Source: Brevipalpus yothersi (Eukaryota; Arthropoda; Arachnida; Trombidiformes; Tenuipalpidae). Taken from it: 64,000 bases of DNA. Every line of letters begins with the position of its first letter. Position 1 is the stretch's first letter. Shown here piece by piece: positions 1 through 11,979 of this stretch. Under the pieces are notes generated by a model. The model saw only the letters and a list, made by a program, of their open reading frames with translations. It had not been told where the DNA came from and made no database searches. Position numbers and translations under genes: made by a program. The stretch lies in the NCBI GenBank assembly GCA_003956705.1, contig QZCP01000068.1:265022-329021 (forward strand), read 5' to 3'.

Positions 1-245
1 AAAGAGGTATCAGCCTTTTTGACGATAGTAGCAATGAAAAATTGAACACTTCAAAATAATTTCATCGTATTCTAACGCTAATGAAACATTCATCACTCAA
101 AACAATGAGAATTGATTGAGATTGTCCGTGCTAAATTTTATTGAGCTGAAATGATGTATATCCACAGCTCTGAAGGCTAGATGGTTCAAATTTCCTCTGT
201 TGAATGAATCTTCATCACGAAATGAATATTAATGCGTTCACTTTA

Positions 246-2089
246 TCATTCGGCATATTGATTCAAGTATTGAAGAAGTTTTACATAAACTAATTTTCCC
301 GAGGATATACCATACAAAAAATCTGCATGATTATACCGATCGTCTGGAACCAACTCATCGGCCAAAAGTTTGACTGAAGTGATCATAAATATTCAAGAAA
401 ACATTCAGCATTCATCCAGTCTTAAAAGCTAACATACCTGTCAGTGAATCCCTTATAAATTGAATACTTTCAGGAGTAGCCAAAGCATCATTGATTGCGG
501 ACCATAAAATGATATGTTGATGGACAATCTTTCCCAAATCATATATTGGCGGTGAGAACGATCCGTATACCTGATAATTTCTCAACATCCAATCATATTT
601 ACAGAATTTACCACTTTTTATGTTTTGTCCGAAATGTATCAAATTTTGTGCCGATGTTCCGGCAGGTATATGGGAAATGAATACTGGCAATCTTGTGAAA
701 TTCAGATGATCAGTCATTTTTACACCCATGACCATGAAAAATGAATTGGAACATACTAATACTCCAGCAGCAAGGCACGCAGTTTTCATCATTCCATGTG
801 TGTTTTTATCCAAAAGTAAGACATCACGAGGATAGGGTAGAATGACCTTCCCAACAATATTAAATATATTTATCTGAGCCAAAAGTCTTAGAGGCATTGA
901 GGGCCTGATCACCCGTGTAACTGGAGCTAAACCAATGAAAGGTTTGATTTTTCCTGATTGCTCAGGATGTTCGGACAAGAAGCCATACATCATCATTCCA
1001 CCTTGAGAGTGACCAATCCAGGCAAGTTTTTCTAGGAAAAAAAGTACCCCAAATTATTACCATGCTTCAGGATATTCCTAAGGGATCTAATGATCTATCA
1101 TAGCTTGCTCATTGTAAAATCTAAATGCCCTGATTGAAATTGATCCTCATCCTAGCTCGATCGAATTTGGAGCATTTTTCTAATAAGTTTATGCTGTACT
1201 CAAATTTCGAAGATTTGACAATTCAAAAATGTGAAGGAATTTTGATTCTAAAACGGTTGATAATCAAGTATCTTGACTCACCTCTTTTTGTCACACTCAA
1301 AACATACTCAATAACGGCTGGTGTATCGTATTTGATCATTTCATCGTAGGAAAACTTCCAAAACCTAGGATCTGTCGGATTGATAGAGTATGCAAATTGA
1401 GATTCTTGCTCAGATACATGCCAATCAAAAGCAATCACCAATACAGTAGTTGAATATTCTAATTCAAGCTCATATGAAACTCTGCAGATATAAAACCCTA
1501 CAGACTTGTAGGATAAAGTATTCTCCGGAAAAATTGCAACGAAATTCACCTGTAACCGAAAGAAACTTATGTTCAAGCGAATACCTATTGCCTCGAGAAT
1601 TGGAAAGCCAAACATCATATCCATAGGCTGCCAGAACGAAGCCTAAATTATTGTTTGGAACCATTTCATCTGTCATCTGATCTTTGACTAATCCTCCTCC
1701 TGGTGATGCAATCAGCCAATCGGCAGATGACATTAATAGACCATGCTGCAACACGACTGGCTTCTTCGGAATGGAGCCAATCTGATGAGGCTGAAATAAT
1801 TTGAAAATCCATGAGTCAATTGATCATGAAAGAATCAGCATTCCTTGGTATTACTCAGTGCAATGTCTTTTACAATTACCTGAGTGTTGGAATTTATATC
1901 AGATTTGTTAATAATCCGATACATTGTTAAAATATATGAGTCAGCAGTTTCTATTTTGTGGATTTGCGCATAATATCCACGAGACTCGATGAGCTCTACT
2001 GAACCGCGATCCTCGTCTGGATCAACGTTATATGTCAGAGTGAATGCTGGACAACTAAGCAGCAAGACAGTTATAAAAATCATTCTCAT
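246..2089 (-). CDS. Acid lipase (lysosomal/gastric-type), copy 1
   Basis: Alpha/beta-hydrolase of the acid lipase family (LIPA/gastric lipase type), expected to hydrolyse triacylglycerols or cholesteryl esters in lysosomes or the gut lumen. Five exons can be joined in frame (1880-2089, 1550-1790, 1282-1371, 438-1031, 246-373), giving 420 residues, a normal family length. The N-terminus is a signal peptide (MRMIFITVLLLSC...), followed by the family's early block (VDPDEDR, ESRGY, DSYILTMYRI). The oxyanion/lid entry LQHGLL and the motif YGYDVWLSNSRGN are in exon 2. The nucleophile elbow GHSQG is in exon 4, the catalytic Asp lies in NDALATP, and the catalytic His lies in YNHADFLYG in the last exon. 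It is the most downstream of three minus-strand copies with the same exon plan, so it arose by tandem duplication. Whether the enzyme is secreted or lysosomal cannot be told. Confidence 0.93.
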
Positions 2090-3180
2090 TCGAGGAGATA
2101 AGTTCTAAGATGACTTTTCCAACGGATGATCATTATCAGTGACTTTTGAAAGCTCATCAAAATCCAACAGAATCTCAAGTTACCCTCAAAAATTTGCGTT
2201 CACTAAGCAAATTTACCAGAACCAAGTCAACCAAGAATTAACTTAAAATTGAGTAATCTTAAATATTTCAGAAACAAATATTCTCCTACTTCCAGTAGAG
2301 TTCATCATCTGCCTCACAGAAGTAATCTGATACAATGAGAATGAAAGCTTAGATTTGTAAAAAAACTTTCATTTTGGTGTGAAGATCGATGTTTCAACTT
2401 CTCTCTCTTACTTTCTTTCTTTCTCATGATCGAACAGTCTATTGAGAGAAGTGAAATTCTTCGATAGAAGTTGGAAATACATGTATTTTGGAAAAGTTGT
2501 GAAAAGTATTTATCTAAAATGGTGTCTCTGGTTTAATAGGCTCTAATCAGACCTTTAATGTCTAAAATAATGCAATTTTTAAGATGCTTTTCGGTCCAAG
2601 TAATTCAGCTTGCCTTCTTCAATTAACAATCATGGGTCTAGCTGAAAAATACTCACCAGACTAATCCATGAAACATATATCATATACTCATTTATTTATA
2701 AATTCATATGAAAAAATTCAGTCATTTAGGTGGAGCTTAAGGACATTGTTAGACTTTGACCATTTGACTAAAGAAAGGAAGAGAGAAAGAACGAAAGAAA
2801 GAAAGAGAGGGAGAGAGAGAGAGAGAGAGAGAGATTTTCAACTCCCAAACCAAGTAATTTCTAATGAACTTCTTGAAGGTTTGAATCTCTTATGAATATG
2901 CAGAGAAAATTTCCAGAAATTATGATCAGAGCAAAACTTTTCCGATCTGTTTGATGATACCATCAACATCCCATCCTGAAGCCTGGAGAAATTGGACATC
3001 AAATATTTAGTATTCACCAAAAGAAATCTGCATGGTCCTCTTTCTCTTCGCTACGATTTCACCGGTCAAGATGTAGCAAATTTGAATTTCGATTCTTGGG
3101 AAGGAACAAAGATCAAAATCATCAAAAACGATTCTATATTCTATATTCTATATTCAAATAATGTTGGGCTCTGTGAGATC
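2090..3180. other. Intergenic spacer between lipase copies 1 and 2
   Basis: No supportable gene. It contains a purine-rich stretch ending in a (GA)n run at about 2811-2834, and three tandem copies of an 8-base TCTATATT unit near 3132-3157. The upstream part (2090-2400) should hold the promoter of lipase copy 1; I see no diagnostic element. Confidence 0.6.
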
Positions 3181-4961
3181 TCAATGATCTGTATTTTTAT
3201 TTAGAAGAAAAAGGATTCTGGTATGTACAAATAAGCTCGCATTTTTGCCCCATAAAAAATCTCTATGTCCCCATGGTACATGTGTAATGCTGTAATCATC
3301 CAAAAGCCCAACTGAAAAAAGAGTAGAAAATTATCATTACTACCAAGAATTGAGCTCAACGTTATTGCTTACCTTTCAGTCGATTTTTGAGATTTTTCAT
3401 GTCCGAGGGGCTAGTTAGAGGATCATCTGAACTGTACATAAGTGCTATGCATGTATTGTTAATTTTTTCTAACTCGTAATTGGGTGATTCACTGCTATTA
3501 TAGTGGTACATATTTAATGAGGGTCCCCAATCAAACTTGGCAAATCTCTCATCTCTCAAATTTTGACCATAATGGACCAAATTTTGTCTTGAAGTTACAT
3601 CTGGATAGTGAGTATAATACACTACCAGCCTGGTAGTATCAAGTTGCTCCAAACGTTGGCCCAAAAGAAAGTAGATAATTTGTCGGCACCAAAAATTTCG
3701 CCCATAGCTGCAAGCAAAAAATGCTAGAAGAATCCATGAATGACTTGGTCGATACTCTCCAGGAATCCATTGAAGTAATCGGGGTAACAAAGGAATTTTG
3801 GCGATAAATTTTAAACTTGCTGGAGCGTTCTTTAATTGGACAACTGGGGCCAAAGCAATGAATGGTCTAATTTTGTGAGATTGTTCAGGATATTCTGCTA
3901 GGAAGCCAAACATAATCTTAGCTCCCTGTGAATGGCCAATCCAACCTAGAGAATCTGAAGAAATGACAAAATAAGTGATCTGAATGAATTCAAATTATTT
4001 GACAAAATTGAATGTTTTTCAAAAATTCACCTCTTTTAGTGGCATTTAACACATAGTCAATGATTGCTGGAGTATCATATTTGATCATTTCATCGTAGGA
4101 AAATTTCCAAAATGCGCTCTCTATGAAAAAGGAATAATCAATTAGTTGAGATGATACAAGGTGAACTGATCATCGCTGATGGCCACAACAATCACGAATT
4201 ATATACATCAAGAAATACATATGTATCAAGAATCACCTGATCGGGGTCTTGTCCTATGCTGCAGAGAATGAGAATTTCCTCTTGTGTTCGATAGCCATAC
4301 ATCGTAGCCAGCATCCACCAGTAAGAAACCCAAATTATTGGATGGAACCATTTTACCGGTACCTTCATCTTGTACTTGTCCTCTACTTGGTGATGCTAGG
4401 ATCCAATCAACACATGAAGAAAGTAGTCCGTGCTGTAAGATTATTGGTACTCTGGGTGCCTAATTTAAATGGAATCGGATGTGAGAAAGATTCCATGGAT
4501 TCATGAGAGACATGGGAGATGGAAGAAGGAGGAAGGAGGAAATATTCTGTTTTGATCATGAAAATCATCTCCATCATTCTTAGCGATTTTCTCATGAGGT
4601 AACAAAGAGTATATCCGTTGGATCATCATTACGTGTAAGTATCACAGTGTATTTAAAACTTGAATTCATGAGTATATACCCTATCATTGGAAAATCTTTG
4701 CCTGTAGGCTCCATCCATTCTATCGACGATCCGATACATGGTCAGAATATAAGAGTCGTCCGTTTGGACCTCATGCATCTGGACATCATATCCTCTTGCC
4801 AATATTATTTCCTCAGCATTTAGAAATATGTCGCCATGATCAAGGCTCACAAGCATATGTCCATCTCTATTTACATCGGTACTTAAACAACATCGGTGAA
4901 GAAAGTAGAAAACCGCAGCAATGGAAAAGAAAGAACCCAACAATATCTTCTTCCAATTCAT
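3181..4961 (-). CDS. Acid lipase (lysosomal/gastric-type), copy 2, divergent N-terminus
   Basis: Second acid lipase with the same five-exon plan (4680-4961, 4237-4459, 4031-4120, 3373-3954, 3181-3311), 435 residues. Triad context is intact: GHSQG nucleophile elbow, Asp in SSDDPLTSP and His in GHRDFLWG. LQHGLL and the DVWLSNTRGN block are also present. It differs from its neighbours at the start. A hydrophobic N-terminal segment (ILLGSFFSIAAVFYFL) is followed by a Cys pair and an unrelated linker instead of the VDPDEDR block. The segment could be a signal anchor or a signal peptide. The middle lid region is also divergent (CSYGRNFWC). It lies about 1.1 kb from copy 1 and 0.46 kb from copy 3, all on one strand. 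Confidence 0.92.
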
Positions 4962-5417
4962 TTGTATCGAAAAGGAATGATTGAGTTTGATGGAATTTTC
5001 AGTATTTCTTGATCATTGTGAATACAATTCAGACTAACAATTTATTCATGAACAATGATGAATAACAGTTGGTTAACAATTTAAATTTAAATTTTAACAA
5101 AACTTGTTTTTTTCTCGCCGTTTGGCTGGAACAATTGTTATCATTCGAATAAAATAATCATCATCAGCATGAGTGTCATGTTTTTTCGAGGTAATTTATG
5201 TAGATGGGCTTTAGTAGATGAAAGAGTAGACAATTTAATTTAATTCAGCTCTTTCTTCTGACTCATAATCTCGATTTTCCTCAAAAAATTCTGGACTCAT
5301 AAACTCATAGAAACAGCAACTATCTACCCTTGTTTGAGTCACCGTCACTTTTTTCTTCCTAAACAAATTATAAAAAATTATAAAAAACATCTTTTGGGCT
5401 CTTTATGCAAAAAATTC

Positions 5418-7480
5418 TCACGATTGATTAGATTTTCCCAAATGTTTGAGGATCAAGGCGTTCACATATTTTCCCGCTTCTCTACCCCATATAAAATCAA
5501 TATGATTCCATGATGGAATTGGAATGAAATGGTCACCCATCGGTTTGACTGGCGAGAGAAAAATAGATTTCTATTAGTCAGATTTGCACTTTCCAAGATA
5601 TTGGTTGAACTATAGTTTATATTCAACTCTTGTTCTTACCTGTGAGCTGACTTTTTAACCATTTTACATCATCTGGATCTGCTAGAGCATCATTATAACT
5701 GTGGATTAAAACTATATGAGGATTGGATATGTTCTTGAGTGGATACATTGGTGGTAACAGACTCCCATAGAGCATCTCGTTTTTGAAGAAACCATAATCG
5801 AATTTGGCGAACCTTCCAAACTTGACATTCTGAGCAAAATGTATAATATTTTGTATAGAAGTTCCTGATGGCATATGGGCAAAATATACAGGCAAACGGC
5901 GTTCATCCATCTGTTTAGAGCCAGAACCCATAATCATGAAGGCAAGATTCGAGCATATGCTCCTTAATTGAGTATTGCAGACAATTTTTGCAATGTAAGA
6001 TACTACTGGATTGTTGGGCATAAATTCACCTGGTATTTGTAGCAATAATTTTTGTATCACAGGAATTTTAGCTGCATATCTTAACGGTGCTGTGATGTGT
6101 TTTACTCGTGCAACTGGAGCCAAGGCAATAAATGGTTTTATTTTGTGAGATTGCTCCGGATATTGTGATAAAAATCCAAACATCATCATGGTACCTTGAG
6201 AATGACCAACCCAACCAACTTTATCTGTAAATTAAATAGATCAGAAGCAATTGGAGTTTATGTTTTATCTTCAAAATCAAGCAATCAAATAGTGTGAAAA
6301 GAAAAAAGACAATTTATACATTGATGAAAAAGAGATTTCGGATATTTCATAGAAGTGGGATAAAGGAACCCCCTGACTCGAAGTCCACTAAATAGCTGCG
6401 AAAAAATTTCAAATTGTTGAGTTCGAGCTGCATTCAGTGAGAAAACATGATCAATAATGGTACAATGATCAAAGAACGATAGCAGCTATACTCATCATAG
6501 TTCAGTTGATAACGAAAAGTAATCCATAGAGTGATGCTTACATCAACCGTTATTTCGGCTGATTTCATACTCCTTCGGAAAATACCTTCTGGAATACATT
6601 CTGATCCTCTGACAACTTTTGAAAGATATTGTACATGAATTATTCATCATAAAAGAGCATGAGAGACAGTTCTCTCATTACGGTAAAAGATTTTTCGGTG
6701 ACCAAATAAAGTCGAAATTATTCGAAAACTCACCTCTTTTTGTTGCATTGAGTACATAATCGATGAAAGCAGGAGTATCGAACTCAATCATTTGATCGTA
6801 AGAAAACTTCCAAAATCTAGAGTCTATTAACAAAAAGTGAAAAATAGAAATCTTTCAATAATTTGATTTCTTGTAGCTCGAATAAGAAGTTCTCTGCATG
6901 ATTTTCTGTTGGAAATTGAAAATTTCCATGTTAAATAGTCTCACTCACCACTTTGATCATAGTACTTATGGCTTCTTGAATAAGTATTTCCTCTACTGTT
7001 TGACAGCCAAACATCATAACCATAGTCTGCCAGAACGAAGCCCAAATTATTACTTGGTGATACTTCTCCAGTTTTATTGTCCACAATTTTGCCTCCATTT
7101 GCTGATGCAATCAGCCAATCGCCGGCAGATGAAAGTAAACCATGTTGCAAAATAACGGGATATTTTGGTGTCTGATTTTGAGGGAATAAAAAAAGAAATC
7201 TGTTAATCAATTTGCTAATTAGAAGGCAATTATTGCATGCCGGCAAATATCTTACCTTTGAAGTAGACCACTTTTCTTTGTATGCCTCATCAGATTTGTT
7301 GACAATTCGGTACATGGTTAAAATGTAATTGTCTTTTGTTTCTACAGAATGAGTTTGTACATTATAGCCTCGTGATTTGATGAGCTGAGGAGGATCTCGA
7401 TCTTCATCAGGATCAACAATATAATTTAAGATGAATTTTGGATAAATAAGCAAAAATGTGATAAAGAGTATATAATTCAT
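5418..7480 (-). CDS. Acid lipase (lysosomal/gastric-type), copy 3
   Basis: Third tandem acid lipase, five exons (7256-7480, 6949-7171, 6734-6823, 5640-6224, 5418-5548), 417 residues. It has a signal peptide (MNYILFITFLLIYPKF...) and then the VDPDEDR and NYILTMYRI blocks shared with copy 1. The nucleophile elbow is GHSQG, the catalytic Asp is in NDALADP, and the catalytic His is in WNHIDFIWG. Exon 3 is exactly 90 bases in all three copies and the flanking intron phases agree, which supports duplication of a whole gene. The intron between exons 3 and 4 is enlarged to about 0.5 kb (6225-6733) with no visible element in it. As the most upstream copy it faces a 1.3 kb spacer. Confidence 0.93.
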
Positions 7481-8331
7481 TGTGACCAGGGTTTTCCTTA
7501 ATAAATTAAATTAGTATTTAGTGTATATCATGAAGTCCTTCCAGAGTGATTGAAAAACATCACATGCAACAATAAAAGTTTTACACACAAAAAAATAGTA
7601 AACTCATAAAATCAACTTTTCATCAAATCACAAACAGTTCATCTCACTGTGTGAATCTTTTCACTCGAGAAAAAATGAAATAAAAAATGATTCTGTTGAA
7701 TGAAAATAAAATCATTCCACCAAGTGCTCATGAAATGAAATTGGAGAAATCACATAAAGTTGAGATATTCACATTTGAATGCAACTGAATCGACATGGGT
7801 GACAATTGGCGATGGAAAAATTTATACATTTTTCCAACTCGAATCACAGTCAAATAATGAATGGAGAAGGTGTCTAGGGAAAAGTTAATTACTATCAATG
7901 AAAAGGATTGAAGTCAAAAATGGCCTGGGGCACTGGTGGACACATTCACATAAATATATGAGAAATTGTGAGAAAGGTTAGCAGGTTGTTTTGCCTTCGA
8001 AAGATCGTGGTGTTTATAGTGTTGTTTTGACGAAAATCATTGAATAAATGATGATCACCTTTATCAGCTGCTACCGGTAGTGAAGTCACGAATTGAGTCC
8101 AACGAAGAAATGAAAACTTTTTTCCCGCAATAATTTGATTAACCTTGCTATTTGATTTCCGTTCTAGTGGTAAAAAAGAAGGAGATTCCCAACCCTACTA
8201 ACCAAGTCAGACTGTCCAAAATCAAGGTACATGTACTCAAATTGATATTTTGTCAATATCATCTTTTACGTATGTTGTTCTCCAACGATTAGCCTCGAGG
8301 AATGTCCACAGTTTACCATTCTCGAGTATCA

Positions 8332-8395
<64 letters not shown>

Positions 8396-8841
8396 TCTTT
8401 TCTTACTTTTTTAGCTCTTTTTCCTGATGTCCACTGTGAGGAAGTGTTGAGTGACAATCAACGATGTTAGAGAGAAATTGATAAACCAAAATACACAAGA
8501 TAGAAGAGCAAATGGTGATAATACAGTTTTCTGTTGAAATCAAGGCAATCAAGAAGCTTGCTAACGATAACCTTGGATTGCCTTTTTTTCGGTCCACATG
8601 AGATGATTTCCTGATCTTTGATCGGATCAGCTGATGCTTACTTAATAAATGAGAGCAACGAAAACAATTCTCGATGATCAATCATCGAAACGAAACTTTG
8701 AGTAGAGCTTAATTCGAGTTCATACACATTGCAAAGTTGGAAACTTTGTTTAAGTTATTTTTTGAATATAAGTATTAGATAATCAAATCTTCAAGATTAT
8801 TTTTTACAATCAACTGATTCATTTTATTGTTCCTAATCAAT
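7481..8841. other. Intergenic spacer with (TC)n run
   Basis: No supportable gene. It lies upstream of lipase copy 3 and downstream of the amylase homologue. It includes a pure TC/CT microsatellite at 8335-8393. The open frame at 8403-8681 on the minus strand has no recognisable motif and is treated as chance. Confidence 0.6.
8335..8393. repeat. (TC)n microsatellite
   Basis: About 29 uninterrupted TC units read directly from the sequence, in the spacer downstream of the amylase homologue. Confidence 0.98.
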
Positions 8842-11390
8842 TCATTTATTCATGAGTGATCTTATACACTTAGCACAGCTCATAATGATCTTTCTTGTTT
8901 CCGTTTCTGGACAATCGAACGGCTCATTGTTAGATGAAGGTTTTACTTGCTTCAAATCATTCCAGGCCAAACTTTCTATCGGTTTTGAAATGTTTTTGAG
9001 CGAATCTTCCACAATGTTTTCATCAAATTTTGTTGCGATAATATTTTTGTCAGGTTTCGAAGTGATGTCACAAGATGCCTGAGAATTCAAATCAGCTTGG
9101 AATGTCATGGGAATTTTTCCGGGACAACTTGATGTCTCTGAAAAAAAATATCGCAAAAACAGCGGAACAAAAAAGGAGGCAGAAAAGAGCGATCAAAGAG
9201 AAAAGGAACAATAGGACATATAATAAGGCTGATGATGCTATGAAGAAAATTCATGCAAAAGAGAAAAAAATCGAATAATTCGAATTAGGAATAGAGATAA
9301 AAATCTCCTTCATTCGAAAAAAAGAAATTCATTAAAAAAATTATCATAATGATGATACAAACCTTCATCTGGCTGTTCGATTTTAACGTTTATCTCTATC
9401 TTGGAATGTGGATGCGTTTGAATTCGAACAGAAGTGACATTGTCAAAGCTTATGACATTTGAATCATCTGGATTCAATCCAGTGGCAGATGAAACTATTT
9501 TATCATTGGAATTATTCTCTGGTTTCATCATTTCCTCAGAGGGACATCCGGATGAAGCGTTTTCCATCTGAAGAATGTAATCGAAAAAAAAATACTCGAG
9601 AATCCTTCAAAGCTCGAAATCGAAATGACTCACCATAGCACCAACATGAAGAGCGATCATGGGTAAATCCATTTTGTCGGCCTCAATCATCAAATGAAAT
9701 TGTCCATTACACACTTGGAATGTTTGTCCAGTACATTCATCACCTTTTCCGGTGTTGAAAAATGAATCGGCAGCCGAATCGATAAAAGTTTTCTACTACT
9801 ACCAATTGTTATGCTTACCTTGAATATTTCCTGAAAAAATATTGCAATAAAGTCCATCGGGAAGACTAGTTTTTATCTGTTTGGAAATCACTTGTGAACC
9901 ATCATCGTTAACGAGTGCGAAAAAACCTTTCGATCCTCGATCAAAAGATATAGCATCATCTGAAAGGCTCAAAAAATTTACCACAGGCTCATATCCAACT
10001 ACATTTCGAAATTGCATCATGCGAGACATAACTCGATACCTAGTGAAAGTTTGAGATTTCGAAATAATCGTCATATTTCTATCAAAAAGAATGTTTACTC
10101 ACCTATGCTCACAGACCCATGGTGGATGGCATTCAGGCTCAGCTTCCGATTGAAATTGTTTTGATGAGCTTTTCAAGGCTTTCCATGCAGCCAGAGGACC
10201 CATATTTCGATTTCTATCCTCATTCTGAAGTTAAATAGAAGAAATGAATCAAAAATCTATCAGTTTACAGTATCAGATTGACAGTGATGTTTACTTACAC
10301 CATAAATTTCAAGTGGCCAATAATAGCTGCTCATGATGATTGGTATACCTTGAAGGATCACAAAAGAGTATCGATTGAATATCTAGTTCATCAACAATCT
10401 GATTGAAAGGATTTTGTATATTTCAGTCTCACCATAGGGCCATGCCAGCATGAGAGCTGTCGCTTTGTTCAGTAACCTTGGCTGTCTGAAATTCATTCCT
10501 TTCAAAGGATCCTTTCGCTGAATTTCAGGCTGATCGATAAAAATCACTGCATCTTCACTAGGTGTCTTCAAATTTTCATCTGTCAACTTGCGAACAATAT
10601 CACCAAGACGCATTCCATTTTGTTTTGTTAATATATTATACATCGAATCCACATACTGTGATACAATTGTTCTTCCAAATTTGACTTGATTTGGCTGAGA
10701 GAAATATGAATTATCATGCATCACGAAGGGCCTAGAATTTGCCGACCAAGATCCTTCAAGATGAAGATCTTTGAAAAGTTCTTCGGTAAAATAGGTCGAT
10801 CCAATCTTAGTTGATTCCAAACGGAAACCAGCAACACCCATCCTCAGTAGATCCATTAAAATTGATTTGATTGCAAATTGAACTTCACTGTGAGGATAAA
10901 ATCCATTTCGAGTCCACAGATCATTTTTACTACTAGTTTCTAGCTGTACAATTACACGTATTCCATGAGCATTACAAGTTGACAGCATTTCACGTAAAGC
11001 AGTTGTATCACCATTCCTGAAGATGATGAAATTAAAACGCAATTATTAACTCATAAATCTTCTCCAAATCAAATGGACATGGTCTTACTTATCGATTATT
11101 CTAAGAGAAACCGAAGATCTTCCTCTCTCATACCAAGTTCGACGAGGACTTTCCGTACGCTCAAGAGTAACGGACACTTGGATTGCTGAAAAGCCGTTAG
11201 GCTTGAGAAATAGTTTACATTCACGAGAAACCGAATCGAATGGCCATTCGTGAAGAAGAACAACCACTGGTTGCCTATCGGTCACTTGGAGTCCAGCATA
11301 TGGATTCACTTCACTTTCGATGGCCGATGTGAGGGTTGAACAATTTTGAATGAACGTAATAAGAATCAGGAACAGAATGAAGGTCAACAT
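8842..11390 (-). CDS. Alpha-amylase homologue, predicted catalytically inactive
   Basis: Secreted glycoside hydrolase family 13 (animal alpha-amylase) homologue. Eight exons join in frame (11089-11390, 10433-11016, 10299-10348, 10103-10224, 9819-10039, 9634-9743, 9363-9567, 8842-9137) to 629 residues. A signal peptide is followed by the amylase N-terminal block (VVVLLHEWPFDSVSRECKLFL) and later MGVAGFR, MSSYYWP, WVCEHR, FRNVV and the C-domain (GLYCNIFSG). Against human amylase the three catalytic acids are all changed. The nucleophile Asp (GFRxDASK) is Glu in GFRLESTK, the acid/base Glu (FIYQE) is Asp in FVMHD, and the Asp of NHDNQR is Glu in QPEIQR. The chloride-ligand Asn and Arg and the active-site His residues are also lost, and domain B is reduced to about 15 residues. 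A tail of about 165 residues after domain C has no match I recognise. It is probably a non-enzymatic or carbohydrate-binding protein. Confidence 0.9.
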
Positions 11391-11979
11391 TTTGCCATAG
11401 ATAAAGATCGAATAGATGAGTACTTCCTGTGTTGTATTGATTATGATTCAAACCTTTATACTATACTACAGTAACTTACATGAATCTCATGAATTATCAA
11501 CTGAGTTTCATATGAGCATTTCTTTCACCTGTGATCTTGACAATCGGTGTCAGTTTCTGGGGGGAAGAGAATCGATACAAGAAATTCATAATATGACATG
11601 TTTATTGGATAATTTTTTAATAGAAATGAGTTTTGCAAATTTTTGATGATAAAAATGGATGAAAGCATTGTTTGAGTAAGCTTTGAGCCATTAAAATTCA
11701 ATAAGGATAAAAATTCCATGACAGAGTAATATGGAATGACAAGAGGTTACCAAAATTCATGGGATATACAAGTCTATTCAAACAATATCATTGAAAAATT
11801 AATTAATAAAGCGAGAAGCATGAAACCTCATATTTAAAAAAATAAGGCAATCAGAAGAAATATGTACAATGCGTTTATAATGTACACAATGAAGACACTC
11901 GATAAATGAGACAAAACGAGATTATAAATACTCGCAAAGCACTGCATGATCACAAGATTACAACACAACAAATTGAAGA
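11391..11979. other. Intergenic spacer
   Basis: AT-rich spacer between the amylase-like gene start and the 3' end of the KIAA0930 homologue. I see no gene or repeat in it. Confidence 0.5.
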
